The notes under the pieces: generated by a model | Told to the model about the DNA's origin: nothing | What the model saw: only the letters and a program-made list of their open reading frames with translations | Databases searched by the model: none | Part shown: positions 19,480 through 33,700 of the stretch, piece after piece | Layout: each line of letters opens with the position of its first letter | How positions within the stretch are numbered: position 1 is the first letter of the stretch | Assembly (NCBI GenBank): GCA_002914805.1 | Contig: JXTB01000335.1 | Span: 155,076 to 219,075 of the forward strand | DNA length: 64,000 nucleotides | Source: Parasponia andersonii | Lineage: Eukaryota; Streptophyta; Magnoliopsida; Rosales; Cannabaceae | Direction of reading: 5' to 3' | Translations under genes and position numbers: made by a program

Positions 19480-22400
19480 AATAAACTAGCTAGAACTTAC
19501 TTTTCTTGGTTCTCTAATCCAAAGATATCGTATAGTTGAGAGAATGAAATTGGAATAAGAATATAGCCTACGAATACAACGAAATTAGAATTTGAATGAA
19601 ATGACTAATTGAATACAATACATCTTATTANTTTTTTTTTTTTTTTTTTTTTTTTTTGGGGATAAACGGTCAAGTTTGGCATCTTGATGACATTGTAAGG
19701 TAAAAGTGGAATCTTGTTTTGATATATGCTATTCCTCCTACAGCCAAATTACATTTCTGAACTAATAAATGATTGCTCATAGGATTTAACATCACACATT
19801 TATACCTGCATTTGACATTTCTATGCCATGCTTGTACCTCCGTTGAAGTCTTGCTTAACTTCTTTATTTTTATTTTTTTTCTTTTAATTAATGGAATAAA
19901 TGGAGGACCAGTTTCGGTCTTTATTTCTCTACTTGATTAATTTGAATTGAAGTTTCAATTCAATAATTAGACTAAAATCTCGAGTAGTTTTCATCCTATC
20001 TTCTTCTTCAAATGCCACCAAATGACTTAATAATACGAGTCTTGCGGTCATGACTCATGTATCATCATATACTGTGACAGTATAATTTAGAGAAAATTAC
20101 ACTGAGGTTACTCTAATATGTTAAAATTAAACTCACTTCTTGGACAATAAATTATTACACTGACACCCTTTGGTTTAAAATGTTAGTTGAGAGGACGTTC
20201 AAGAATTTTCACCATTAGCTGATTCTATGTTATTGTTTTAAAACTACACGACTAATTATTGTTTTAAAAGAAATAGATTATAATTTAATGAAAATAATGA
20301 TCAAAAGTGAAATTTTGGTAAAATTTGATTGCGGAGAGGATGTTTATATATATGTATTGGCAACCTATACGTATATATTTATTTATTTTAAGGACATTTA
20401 GTGTAAATATTTTTAGTTCGAGAAGTTTCAATATATTCCTTTGAAATAAATTGGAGAATGTTTGTGTAGTGTTTTGTAAAAGTAATCTTATTACAACGTT
20501 ATGTGATAAGCTTGGTGCTTGTACGACAGCATTACCAACGAAGATCTCTAGTGGTTTTTCTTGTAAGATATATGGGTTATAACTTTTGCATTCTCTGAGG
20601 AAAATATTTCTGCTAATTAATAAATGTCTTCAAGGGAGATTGGCAGTTGATAGGTGGCCAATATCAGCCAAACTGGAACAGTCAATGAAAACTTAAAAGG
20701 AAAAATAAGGCCAATCCATAAATGATGGGAAAAAGGGGTCTATATTTCTAGAAGATATCAGCAGCAGAAAAGGGCTGGTGTACCTGTGTACGTTCTTAGC
20801 TTAGATCAACAAATTCACCAAAACCATACTGCACAGACTCCCAACTCACCACGGTAGGTCGGGTATTGAGATTTTTTTTTAAAAATAAAGTTTAATTAAT
20901 GATCACTATTTATTATAAATTTTAAAAAAAATAATACATATATTTTATCAAATTTTGAACCCTGATCTCTCCAAACTCACACACACATTCCTCAAATCTT
21001 GGACCAACTGAGTTAGCCCCAATTAGCTTCATAACGTGAAATTAATTAAGCCAAAACGTGCAAATAAGAATTAAAGGTTATTGCAACTTTTATTCATAGG
21101 CAACTCGCAATAATTAGAAGGTCAATGATTTTGCATTCACAAATATTTTTTAGATCACTAAATATTATTTTATTTTTTCATAAAAGGTTGAGATTCAAAC
21201 TTAAGATTTTGACACTAAAAGTTAATTTTGTTACTAAATAATCAAATTAAGCTTTGTGACAATATTTAAAGTGATCTTATGAACACAACAAAAACATAAA
21301 AACATAATGAATGAGTTTCTTGTAAAATGTATTTGTGGCGCACCGCACACTAATAAAGGTCTTATATATCTAAATTTATGTACTCTGCACACTTCTGTTA
21401 ATTTGTTGTGATAAGATTAATGTTATAACCTTAGAAATACTTAGCACACCCCACTAATAGAGAGAGATATGAGGCTTATCATAAAATTAACATGTGTCTC
21501 ACACTTCTATTAATGTATTAGCATTGTTTTAATTTATTTGATGATCAACATTTAATTGCTATTCCAAATAATTACGTCTATCTATCTTGTAAAGCTTTGG
21601 CATTTAAAACTTCAATTGAAGCTAATTGACCGAATGCTAAATAGTTAATTTTTTTTCAAAGACTTATTCGTTACCAAATTACTAACTTCAACGATAGATC
21701 TGGTTTTCTTTTTTTTTTTTTTTTTCATCAATAAGATAAAAAGTAGAGAGTCTACTAGTTTGAAAGATATTCAATCTCATGTTCGAACTTGAAGTGTAAT
21801 GTTAAAAAGCTAGGTCAGAAGTAACGAGTCAATTACTCAGAAAAAAAAATAGTAATGAATTTTTTAATATGATTAACATAGGGAAAAAGACTCCTAACAC
21901 TGATTATTCCCCATCATTTCCAACTGCCTAGTTAACATAACTGTATGTTCTGCAACTATTTCTTTTCAAATAAAAAATCATTTCTCCAAACTACTTCACA
22001 CTTTTAACAATTATTACAAAGAAAACACTATTAAGTATGGAGCAGAGAAGCAATAATGTTTTCACGTTCAAATATTATCTCTTAAAAAAAAAATTACATT
22101 TATTGGCTGGTGATAGTAATTTGTACTATATGCATAAAGTAAATGCGACACCAATTGTTAATTTGTTCAAGAGATCGTAATACTTTATTACTTTAAAAAG
22201 GTACCCAAATTAGAAAGTTACAAGAAAGTAATGAGTTTATATAGAAATATGTGTGGTATGAAGTTACCTGTGGAATAAGCGTATGCTTCTAGTATACATT
22301 CATGAACAAAAGCTCCAGTAAGCCCACTTTTGTTTTGTGGAGATATATGACCCTTTCATTTTGTCCATATCCGAATAGTCTAACGGAAGCGTCTAATAAT

Positions 22401-23420
22401 CAACAAACATGAGTTTGACTATTTATTATTCGACATTTTCAAACGATTTATAGTTTTTTGAGCGTTTCTCGAAATTTGACAAATAGTTCAACAGTTGAAT
22501 TTTTTTAGTTTGCTATAACCTTGAGGTAATTTGTCATAAAATATAGAACCTGTTAATAAACTTCAATTGAGTGAGAGCAAATATTCTAAAGGATATATCT
22601 ATTAATCAATAAATAAGAATTTAAATTTTAATATAATTTGTCAATCTTTTTTTTTTTTTTTTTTCATTTAACACACAATTTACACAAATAAAAGTAGACT
22701 AAAATGATATAACAAGATTTTTTAACCAAACAATTTAAATAGTATGGTCACAAGTGTAGTTGAAATTATGTCAAATTATTTTGTGTAAATTTTTTATGTA
22801 AATTATTATTGTCATTGATATTATTCATTTGCATCAACAAGTTTATCAACGGTTTCCATATCACATTGTATCGTGAAACTTGGAGAAAAAAAATCGGCGA
22901 TTCTTATGATCACCTTAACCCTTTCAAGAAACTAATTTTAGTAAAGTATTGACTTTTTAATAGAGTATCATCAAGAGGTGATCTCATGGGAGATATGTTA
23001 TTAAATATAATTCTGAGAGATAACGATCGATATTCTTTTAATGTATTTGTTTTGGGACACGACAACACGTACTATTGAATACTGATCAATGCTTAATTAT
23101 TAAAATAAACGCTTCTGTTGTAGAAGAGTGTCTGTTGGACCAAGATTTTTGGGATCATTATACGATAATCATGTTCATGGATAAATTCTCCATTATTACT
23201 CTTTTGAGTTCTGATGCCGTTTGATTCGGCCTTTGAGCCTTACGGTAACATTGTTATTTTAATAAATTGATGTCAAATATTGCCTGACTAATCCCACACA
23301 CACACACAATCGTCTGACTAATTCAAATGAAGTCATTTTTAAGTTTTAAATAAATACAAGAAAATTTATAAAACTAACTAATTTTATATGATAGTATGAT
23401 TACACAGATTATACATCATT
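19480..23420. other. AT-rich intergenic DNA with no recognisable gene
   Basis: It holds an ambiguous base at 19631 before a long T run, further T runs at 21707-21726 and 22648-22665, and (AC)n at 23297-23308. A fragment near 20940-21020 (GAACCCTGATCTCTCC, CTTGGACCAACTGAGTTAG) recurs in similar form at 37965-38030, so it is a dispersed repeat, probably part of an old transposon. I see no supported coding region. Confidence 0.55.
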
Positions 23421-23429
23421 GTGGCACCA

Positions 23430-25484
23430 TAATTGTACAAAACATTTAAATTGGTTACGGTTTATCTCTCAGCATTTGTTTTGACTTTGTTCGAGATTAG
23501 ATTAGGACTGATGTATTTTTGTAGTCTGGATCATCCGAAGTGGCTAAGCCGATTATTGTCTTTTGGAAGATATGCTGTAAATCTAAAGAGAACGGTAGTT
23601 TTGGCCTTCGAGATCCTAGAATTCTCAACGCGGCATTGTTAAAGAAGCTTTCTTGGAACTTACTGACTGATGATTCTTTCGTTTTTAGATTCTTGAAAGG
23701 GAGATTTTTCTCAAATGGTTTTACTCAACGTCGATTTTGGAAGTCTTCTATTCGGTATGGTTTGAGATCTTATATCCAGTCTCTTATCGATGAGTCGATT
23801 TGAGCGTCTGGTAGAAACTCTAAGGTACGCTTCTGGAGTGATAATTAGCTTGGTTCTCCATTAATTGGGATGATAGATTGTAATGATACTTTGGAACTTG
23901 GCATTGATACTACCATTGGTGAACTTGTTTAAGATTATGAATGGTCTCTACCTGCTTCCTTTACTTCTAATTTTCTGATGATTACTGAAGAGATCCAGAA
24001 GACGGTTATCTGTGATTCTCTAGATACGCTTATTTGGTGACATTCTGCTTCTGGTAATGTTACTTGTGCAGATGCTTACAATTCTTTGGTCTGTCATTCT
24101 GTAATAGAAAGATGGAGTAATAAGTTTTGGGCTAACTATATTCCTCCATCGTGTTCTATACTTTTTTGGAGATCTCTTTAAGATAAACTTCCAATAGAAT
24201 GTAATCTCACGCAGAAAGGCTTTATCATGACTTCGAGTTGTCGTTTTTGCTTTAGAAATGAGGAAACTGCTGATTACTTTTTCATCTCATGTGACTTTGC
24301 CCGCAGTCTTTAGGGAGCTATCTTTTTGACTTTTAGGCGGCGTATTCGATTGGATGACTCTGTTATCGATTTTTGGCTTGATGCCCTTGAGGCTAATTTT
24401 AGTAGCCAAGTTTCTTAGCTTTGGAGATCGGCTATTGTGACTACTATTTGAGTTATTTGAACTTTACATAACAAGTTATTGTTTGACAATGAGCTCACTT
24501 CTATCCATATGGCCATCACTCTAGTATGGCGTGCAGTTAGTGAATCTAACAATGTTGAATCAGGTACTATGAGAAATTATTTAGAGGAGTTAGGAATTCT
24601 GAAATATCTTAACGTCAAGCTAAAGCCATCAAAAGCTCCAAAAATAGTTGCAGTATTTTTGCAAATCCCACCGGTAGGATGGTTAAAGGTTAATACAGAT
24701 GGTGCTGCTTATGATTGTCCTGGGTTTAGCAGGTTGTGGTGGTGTTTTTAGGACGTCTAGGGGATTTTTTAAAGAGGGTTTTGCCATTTTTATTGGTAAG
24801 GCCTATGATTTTGAGGTGGAATTGATTGCTATAATTTATGCAATTTTCTATGTATGAGACTTAGGGTGGAAAAACTTATGGCCGGAAAGCGATTCGGCTT
24901 ATTTAGTTTCAATTCTGAAGTCTCATTCTTTATCTGTTCCTTGGTGTTGGAGACCATCGTGGATGTGTTGTCTTTGGTTGATTTTAAAGATGCATTTTCA
25001 TGTTTCTCACATCTTTCGCGAAGGGAATGTTGTTGCTGATATTTTGATTTCTAGAGCGACAAGTATTCAAGCTCCGACTTTGTGGCATGCTACTCCCCCA
25101 TTTATCCATGATGCAATTAAGAAAGATATTCAGGGCTTTGTGGTTTCCACTTTTCTTAGTTGCCCATTTATAATACAATGTGCTCTTTTTTCCTTTTTGT
25201 GATTTTTCTCATTGGGTTTTACGTAAAAAAGTTTTTAATGAGGTATTGTTGGGAGGTTAAGACAATAGTTTTGTTTCGACATAACTATCTAGCTTCTTCT
25301 AGGGCTGTTCATTTCTGTTTTCAGCTGTTATTATTTTCTATTCTAGAAATTGTATTTTTCAAACATTTTATATCTTTTTTATTTTTATTTTCTTTTATTT
25401 AATAAATTACTGGAGGGTTTTTTAGTTTTCTTGGTATGAACTTAAGTTATTTCCTCTAGGTACCATTTAGGCCAAAAAAAAAAA
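23430..25484 (+). mobile_element. 5'-truncated LINE (non-LTR retrotransposon) remnant
   Basis: In one dominant direction, broken by many stops, I can read the end of a plant L1-type RT region (KENGSFGLRDPRILNAALL), a zinc-binding zf-RVT stretch (CRFCFRNEETADYFFISCDFA) and a C-terminal RNase H (GWLKVNTDGAAYD; HIFREGNVVADILISRA). It ends with an A run at 25474-25484. The 5' half, with endonuclease and the RT catalytic site, is absent, as is usual for LINE insertions. Clean target duplications were not found. Confidence 0.8.
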
Positions 25485-28400
25485 GATTAGGACAAAAAAG
25501 GATAATTATCGATTAAAAGTTATATGCTGATTAGCTAGGCTTAACTCCTTTCTTCTTGAATAAATCCAATTGGAATTGAAAAAGATAGAAAACTATTTCC
25601 GTTATAAGAATGGAAATTGTTTGTGACCCTCCAAAATATCGTGATCATAAATAAATAAAAGTCAGATGTAGAATTTATTAATGAACTTTTATTAAGAAAG
25701 ACGTATATATTTGATTTTTTTTTTTTCATAAAAAGAGACGCCCATAATCAGAATTAGTAATAAAATTATTCTTTTTATTTCTTAAAAACACTAATATGTT
25801 CTTTCTTCTTCTTCTTCTTTTTTTTTTTAAAAGAAAAAATGACCTTCTTCCTCTTCTTTTTTTTTTTAAAGAAAAAATGACACAATTTTTATTGCTAGAA
25901 ATTTCAAAGAAAGTTCTCAAAATGACCATAAAAGAAGCTTTACGAAGAAAATAAGTTTGGTATAAGAATCAAATCTTGTACCACTCTTTCTGTAAATTTT
26001 GATGCAATTTATGGGACATTTTCACTAAGGCTAGTTTGCTTGTGACGAGGGGTTTGTTATAAGGGCAAAACGGGGAGCATTGACAATTTCTTCATTTTTG
26101 CCTTTTCACACTTCCCCCACTTTAACTTACGAATTTTTTAAACATAAAATTGATAACCCATAAACGCATGATCAATATCCAAATGTTTGTATTGCATGTT
26201 TTTAACCCCCAAAACTCATTGTTTTGATAACCCATAAAGCATGATCAATATCCAGAGGTGTGTAATGCGTAGTGTTACTTTTGGATTAAAAGAACACGTG
26301 TATACGGTGTGTCTTATATTTTAGATATAGAGTAGGCATAACTTCCAAATATGTTTTAGGGTGTTTCTATAAAATCTTATAAGAATTCTTTTTATTTTGA
26401 AGAACTTTCTAATAAATTATGGATCCACTAATTTTTATTAGAAAAAGATCCTCCGAATTTTTACATTATTATTTATTAAATTGTAATTTTAAGAGTTTGT
26501 GACACTAAAGGTCATTTAATTATTTAAATAATTACCATTTAGTTTTTGAGCTAAATAAATATCCAAAATAATCTATAAATTAACTAATTGATGACAATAA
26601 CATCATTTGTGTCGAAAACTGTAAATGCTAAAATTTGGCGTGTGACGTGCAATTAAAATCTCATTTTTTTTATTAAATTTACAGGCACATTTTTAAGAAT
26701 TGACAGTTTTTTTTATTTCTCTTTAGACATCTTTAATTTTAACCAAAATAGATATTATTGTCACTAATTGATTAATTTAATAATTTTTTTAAACATTTAA
26801 TTAGTTGAAAGACCTCTAGTACCACAAATTTTAATTTTATTGTAACTATTATTTTTTATTTTAAAAAAATAAGTGTCTAAACTACACTTTGAAGCTTGAC
26901 CGGCATTGTTACTATTGCAACGACTATCCACGGCAATAAGTGGCGTCATCGGATGAAAACTTCTGTTTTATGTCGAATTGTATTAGAATTTAAACAAGAA
27001 AATTAAATGTGTCTAATACTATATTTATAAGTTAATACACATTTAATATATCTAATCCTGAAAATATTTGAACATGTTTCTCGTTGAAAATACATACGTA
27101 TCTAATAATTCATTTGAGAGTAATTACAAAGTAATTTTGCTTTAAATCTTAGCAGAAAGATGCTTAAGATAATACTATCTGTAAAAGCTTCTTATGCATA
27201 TGCTTATAATTTCTTAAGAATCATGCATAATTAGCTTAATGGATTTGAAAGTAATTTTATGTTGGAGTACACTTGATAATGTGAATTTTATTACCTCAAA
27301 TTAAATCATACCAAAATTGTATTGAAAAAACCAATAGAAAACTCTTTGTGGCATTCTATATTGAAAAATTACTCCACGTGTTAGTGTTCTAAACTGACCA
27401 TCAGTCAAATGAATGGCATAATTAAGATTTAAGAGGTCTCTCCTCTCTTTTTTTGAACATGTGCCTATGGTTTCCTTTGAAGAAAGTTACCTTAGGATTT
27501 ATGAATCGACGAACAAATCACAAAAAGAAAAATTGAAAATTAAAAAGTCGTAAAATTTTCATCAAATTAAAAACTATCGAATAGAAACAGAAAAAAAAGT
27601 TGTGAAACTGTCAAACTTTCATCATTTCTCAAAAAAAAATCATCAAATTTAAAATGTGGCACGAGAAAAAACACATAATCTACATTTACTTTTCTATCGC
27701 TGTGTTGGGTAGAGAGGAAAATGGAGAGAAAAGAAAAAGTTAGGGAAGGAAAAATAAAAAGAAAGTGAGAATTATCTTGTATGTAAAAAAGAAAATAGGA
27801 TGAAAAAGAAAATAGAGAACAAAATTTTAAAGATATGGCCACTATATTTTATCATCTCCAAATTGGAGTGAAAAATGGGAGGAAAAATTTTAATACTTAG
27901 AATTAAAGCAAAATTATTAATTTGTTTCTAAATAATTTAATATATTAAAATAACTAAATTGTAATTTAACCAAATACTAATTTTCTTTCTATCTTTTTCC
28001 CTTATTTTTCTTTGGAGAGCTATATTTGCACAACGTACTAAAATAAAAGCACCTTTTCAATTTTTCGAAAGACAAAAAAGTCCTAAAGGACTAAAAAAGG
28101 GCAATGAAAAACATTTATTTGCCCACCCCTTCTTCCTTCAATGCTCAGCCCATGTTTTGTATATATCCTCCAGATATATATACTGAAAAGCGAAAATTCA
28201 ATACGTGATTTTTTTAAAAAAAATTAGCTGCAAATATTTTAAACTTTATTTAAAATAAATAATTAATGAATTTTAATATAAACAAATGCAATAATATCGC
28301 GGAATATCGTTTTGTTAATGGCCTTATTTCATGAAATCTCATATTAAATAAATATGTTTTTTAGAATTTTCTCATTTTTTGTTGTCTGTTTTTTTTTTGG

Positions 28401-28856
28401 GTAATTCTTTCATTCTTTTTCTCATGCATTATGTAATCCAAGATTCTCATTTTGAACCTCTTAATAGTGTAAATAAATTCATTTTTGAAATAAAATAAAG
28501 AGAGAACGATCACAAAGCTACAAAGCTTGCATATGGAGGCAAATAAACATCAATAATAAGAAAGGAATTGAAAAATTGAGGAGAAAGAAGATAACAGGAA
28601 ATGGTGTGAGACATGGGGAAGAAATAAATATGAGGTGGAGAGGACATGAGTTGGAGGATGCTGCAAAAAAAGGTATTGAAATTGCTAGAATTAGAATGGG
28701 GTGTATAAGATTGAAGATTATCCTCATTTTACTAATTTAAAGAGTGCAAATATAACCACTTTTTCTCACTTCCACTTGACCTCTTATTTTTACCAATATA
28801 CCCTTTTGAGTATATATATATATATATATATTTAGAAAATAGTTTAATTTCAAACT
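25485..28856. other. AT-rich intergenic DNA with small local repeats
   Basis: No gene seen. TTC/T-rich tracts followed by AAAGAAAAAATGAC occur twice (about 25800-25842 and 25845-25881). A direct repeat lies at 26149-26261. (AT)n is at 28811-28832. Confidence 0.55.
26149..26261. repeat. Direct repeat, 74-bp period
   Basis: TTGATAACCCATAAA followed by GCATGATCAATATCCA appears at 26150 and again at 26224, with a one-base difference, separated by unrelated sequence. Confidence 0.75.
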
Positions 28857-28865
28857 AAATTAAAA

Positions 28866-29546
28866 GGGACAATCCCAAAACCACACCTCTATTATGCTTA
28901 AATACTAAGTTAGACTATCTATTCTTATAAAATCAAAAAATAGCTCTTCTATTATCTAAAACAATAAAACAAAAGTAACCCTCCATTCATTTTTTGGTAA
29001 ATTTTTGATAATTTTTTTAAATGATAATAAAATCCTTAGGATATTCATGTCCAAACAACTCTTAAAAAAAGAGAATATCCTTAAAAAAATATTGTCAAAC
29101 AAACATAATAGCATCAACATTTTTTATAATCTTAAACAAAAAAAAAAAGAAAAAAATGTGATTTTTTTAAACAATTAGATAATATGGAGTGTTTAGTAAC
29201 AAGTTTTTGAATCTTTGTCCTATTTTAAGTACTTTACTTTGAAAGTTTGATCAAAAAAGTAAATAAGGAATACTTTTTTTTTCCCTTATTTTGAAAAGTA
29301 GATGGGATAACTTTGGGCTTTCTAGTAACAAGTTTTGAATCTTAAACAAAGACGTCTAAGATACTTTACATTGAAGCGAGCGAAAAAAAAAAGGACACTT
29401 TACGTTGAAAATTTGACAAAAAGCTAATTAATATATATATTTTTTCTTATTTTGAAAAGTAAAGGAGATATTTTTGGTTTTTCTAAGGATAAAGGGTTAA
29501 GCATCATATTGAAGTATAATAGAGGGGGTATTTTTGAGATTATTCT
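28866..29546. mobile_element. Mutator-like MITE upstream of LACS, 9-bp target duplication
   Basis: AAATTAAAA flanks both sides (28857-28865 and 29547-29555). The inverted ends are GGGACAATCCCAAAACC...CCTCTATTAT and, from the right, AGAATAATCTCAAAAAT...CCTCTATTAT. The interior contains a repeated block (CTTATTTTGAAAAGTA near 29285 and 29447) and no coding sequence. The target duplication is AT-only, so chance is harder to exclude than for the element behind OXA1. Confidence 0.65.
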
Positions 29547-29555
29547 AAATTAAAA

Positions 29556-30432
29556 TTAATAACTAAAATAAAAAATATTAAAAAAATAAAAAAAAAACAG
29601 AATTTTATTTGAAATAAAAAGAAAATAAATTTTTTATTGTAATATATTTTTTTTTACTACAATAGGAGCAATATAATTAGCAAATTTCCCATTACAAAAT
29701 AAAAAAATATTATTAAAAAAACAATGCATGGGAAGTGTATCTGGCACTTGATTTAAGCTTGAGAAATAAAATAACAAAAATTACTGTCACTATCTCTCAA
29801 CAGAGATTCACATCAATAGTAATCGCCATATAACCGGCCGAGTTCAAGGCCATAGCCAAATTACATTCTCTTAGTACCAAAAAGCCAAGTAAACCTCAAA
29901 AGGGAACACACCATAAAATTAAGACAATCATAAGGAGCAGCAAGGATGAATTTTTCTTTGTCTTTATTAATTTAGTTATTAAGTTTAATCTAGATCAAAA
30001 ATTGAATTACTATGTAACATGTGTGTTTAAAACTAACGTGGTATTTTGGTAAAGTTAATGGTAAAAATTGGCATTTAGGAGAATTTGTGACACAAGGTTT
30101 TGAACAAATAGGGAAGACAAAGATAGAAGGTATAAATTATCCTTAATAAAAAATCCCCTCAAAAGAAAAAAAGAAAAGGGTAATAAACAAAGTGTTTGAA
30201 ACTTGAAAGGTAATCAAGAAATTCAAATGCGGGGAGGTGAGGCTGCTGACCAATCCTGTATAAATTAAACAACCTGAAAACGAAATCGATTAGCTTACAA
30301 AATCAATTTCACATCATATCATATGCTCACACGCCTCACCAATTAGTACGTGCTCCCCTCTCTCTCTCTCTCTCATAAGGTTTCGTCTACAAGTCAAAAC
30401 CAGCTCTCTGCCATGAAATTTAACTGACACTC

Positions 30433-30471
<39 letters not shown>

Positions 30472-30481
30472 AAAAACAACA

Positions 30482-30516
<35 letters not shown>

Positions 30517-30759
30517 AACGAAGAACAAGACAACAATTTCGACTTCAATATAATATATGTATATATACTAATTTCGCCATTTTTGGCCACCCAAAGCTAC
30601 CTAAATTATTCTCTCTCTGCCATAAATACAAATCGATTTCGCTCACATATTTGTGTTGGGTTTCCCATTCAGATTCGGTCCTCCCCAAGTGTGTGTGTGT
30701 GTGTGTGTGTTGGTGTGAGATCCAGAACCAGAGCCAGAGCTTGAGCTTGGAGAAGAAAA
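29556..30759. promoter_or_regulatory. LACS upstream region and 5' leader with simple repeats
   Basis: (TC)n at 30359-30374, two A tracts (30435-30470 and 30484-30514), a TATA-like CCATAAATA near 30621 and (GT)n at 30689-30710 precede the start codon at 30760. CT-rich tracts close to plant start sites are common core-promoter features. The exact transcription start is not visible. Confidence 0.45.
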
Positions 30760-33700
30760 ATGGCGCAGAAGAGGTATATCATTGAGGTTGAAAAGGCCAA
30801 GGAAGCTAAGGATGGGAGACCTTCCATGGGCCCTGTTTATCGAAGCGTCTTCGCTAAGGATGGATTTCCTCCTCCGATTCCTGGATTGGATTGTTGTTGG
30901 GATGTGTTTCGGTATTTACTTTCCTATTTTTTTCCTTTTTTCAATTTAATTTCTTTCCGATTCTCATTCATTCTGATCTTTTTCCAGATTTTTTTGGGTT
31001 TTTGTCCTTTCGAGAATTCTGAATTAGCATATTGTGATTTTGAGTGATTCGGGTTCGACTATTCTTGCTGTGATTCTCCTTATTCGGATCAGAATGTGAA
31101 AAGTATAGTTTTGAATTTTGAGTCTTTTGACCAAGCTTATTGTAGTATATAGTAGAATTTAAAGCTCTTATAGTGCTATTAATTTAGTTCGTTATGTGAT
31201 TTGATCAAAGATGGGAACTTTGTTAATGAAGTATTGTTCTGAAATTCTGGTCAGATGGATCGCGCTTCAGTTGTTTGTGTTGCTCTGTTTAGTTTATGTA
31301 AATTGACCATACAGATTGTATTTTGCTCAGTATAAAAAAGCTGTGATTTGATAAAATAACTGGAAATTAGAGTAATTTCTGTAGAAAATTAATGCCCTTT
31401 TATCTGTCAAATTAATTAATTTTCTGTTTTTCGGTGTATAGGATTTCTGTGGAGAAGTATCCCAGAAACCCAATGCTTGGTCGTCGGGAGGAAGTGAACG
31501 GGAAGGTATTTTGTACTTGCGTGTAATGGATGTTTATTCAAGCACTGATGGTGTCATTTTAAGAACTCAATTCAGTACTAATATACCATTTTAAAAGTGG
31601 AGCCGTTTCTTTGCAGGCTGGTAAATATGTTTGGCAAACCTATAAAGAAGTTTATGACATTGTGGTAAAACTTGGAAATGCCATGCGCAGTTGTGGTTTT
31701 GGGGAAGTATGTCTCTAAGTAATCTTGTTTGAAATTTTCACTGTATATAAAAAGAGAAAAACTCTTTTATTTGGGCTGGTTAGTTATATTAGGTGCGTTT
31801 CTTGCCTGATTGCAGGGAGACAAATGTGGTATTTATGGTGTCAATTGCCCTGAGTGGATTATGAGCATGCAGGTACCGTGTTCTTTCCCTGATCATTTGC
31901 TTTTGTTTCCTTCTTTCCTTCACGGTGTAATGTGCATGGTAGTTGAGTCAAATGGATTAGGCATGATGAGAATCTCTATCTCCTACGTGGTTTTGCTGAT
32001 AGTCAGATTCTCACATAATATGATATCCTTACATTATGTTTTGTGCTGATTCTTTTTTTTCAAATCTACATACTAGCATTTCCTTTTACTTATTACGGTT
32101 TATGTTTATTCAAAGTTTTTGAAATGTGGATTGTTTTGCTGGTTTATGAGTCGCACAAACTTTGTATTACTGTAGGGAATTAATAATATTATATTTTTCA
32201 GTCATCCAGCAGTAGTTCTTTTAACATACACATAAAAATTGACTTGTGTGCGACTTATCTATCCACATAACTGTGATTGTTTTTCTTGTTTTTAGATTGC
32301 GTGCTTTCAACCTGAAAATTTTAATTAATACTGCAAAACTGATGCAGGCTTGCAATGCTCATGGACTCTATTGTGTTCCATTATATGACACCTTGGGTAT
32401 GCAATTATGTTCTTTACCATTCAGCCAACCTATGTTATATGTAATGAAAGTTTCTTAACTTGTTTTGTCAAATTCAGATTGTTATGTGTTTGCCCTGACT
32501 TTTGAGCATGTTATAGGTGCTGGTGCAGTGGAATTCATTATAAACCATTCTGAGGTTTCAGTTGCTTTTGCAGAAGAAAAAAAGATTCCTGAGGTACACC
32601 TATAAATATCTATACTTGAATCCTGACTAAATTATTAACAATACATTTCAAAATGATGCCACAAATTTGCACTAGATCCCTAAATTATTTGGAGGGGAAA
32701 AAAAGAATCTACTTATGTAGGAACTGAGTACACTGTTATTGTTCAAAAACGGTGGCAATTTGAAAGTTAAACCACAACAAAATCTTTGATTGCCATTTCA
32801 AACCTTCTCATCCATATATTTTTCCCCCTTTTCAGCTGTTGAAAACATTTCCCAGCACGACAAAGTATCTGAGAAGTAAGTTATTTGCATTTTCTGGATT
32901 CCTTTTCCAATTCATCTGACAGTAAATAGTGACTATATATATGTATGTCTTTTACTGTAGCGCTTGTGAGCTTTGGCAAGGTTACCCCAGAACAAAGGGA
33001 AGCTATTGAAAAGTTTGGATTGAGGATCTATTCCTGGGAAGAGTTCTTGCAACTGGTGGGTATTTTATTTGATCTTCCAGTCTTTTTGTAAAATCAATTC
33101 CTGTGATTAATAAAATAGTTTTTAAAAAAAGAAACAAAAAAGCTCTGGTATGCTCACTGTGTTGGAAGGAACGAGGGGGGAAAAAAAATCTGAAGGTCTA
33201 TTTCGAAAATTCATTAGCTTTTGTTGATTGTAAATATTGTACAAATTAGAATTATTGATTCAGGTTTTTGATCTGTTTCTAACAGGGTAGCAATAAAGAT
33301 TTTGACCTTCCAGTGAAAAAGAAAAGTGATATATGCACTATAATGTACACTAGTGGAACTACTGGAGACCCCAAGGGAGTAATGATATCCAATGAGAGTA
33401 TCATTTCTCTTTTGACTGGGGTGAGGCGACTGCTTGAGCGTGTAAATGAAGAGGTAAGTCCATTTAATTTCAACCTTCATATTTCTTTTTCAGAATGTAA
33501 ATGAATTAGCCAACACTAGTTTAGACAAAAGGCAATTTGTTGATTGATAATTTCTTCTAGTTTTGATGTTCTGACTCTTTTTTGCAATCGCATCTTTCTC
33601 TTCATAGTTGACTGAGAAGGACGTGTATCTTTCATATCTTCCTCTCGCACATATCTTTGATCGGGTGATTGAGGAGTTATTTATTTTGCATGGTGCCTCA

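Noticed and set aside
20860..21020. Possible coding exon near GAACCCTGATCTCTCC
   Set aside because: The stretch recurs in similar form at 37965-38030 and has no open frame, so it is a dispersed repeat fragment.
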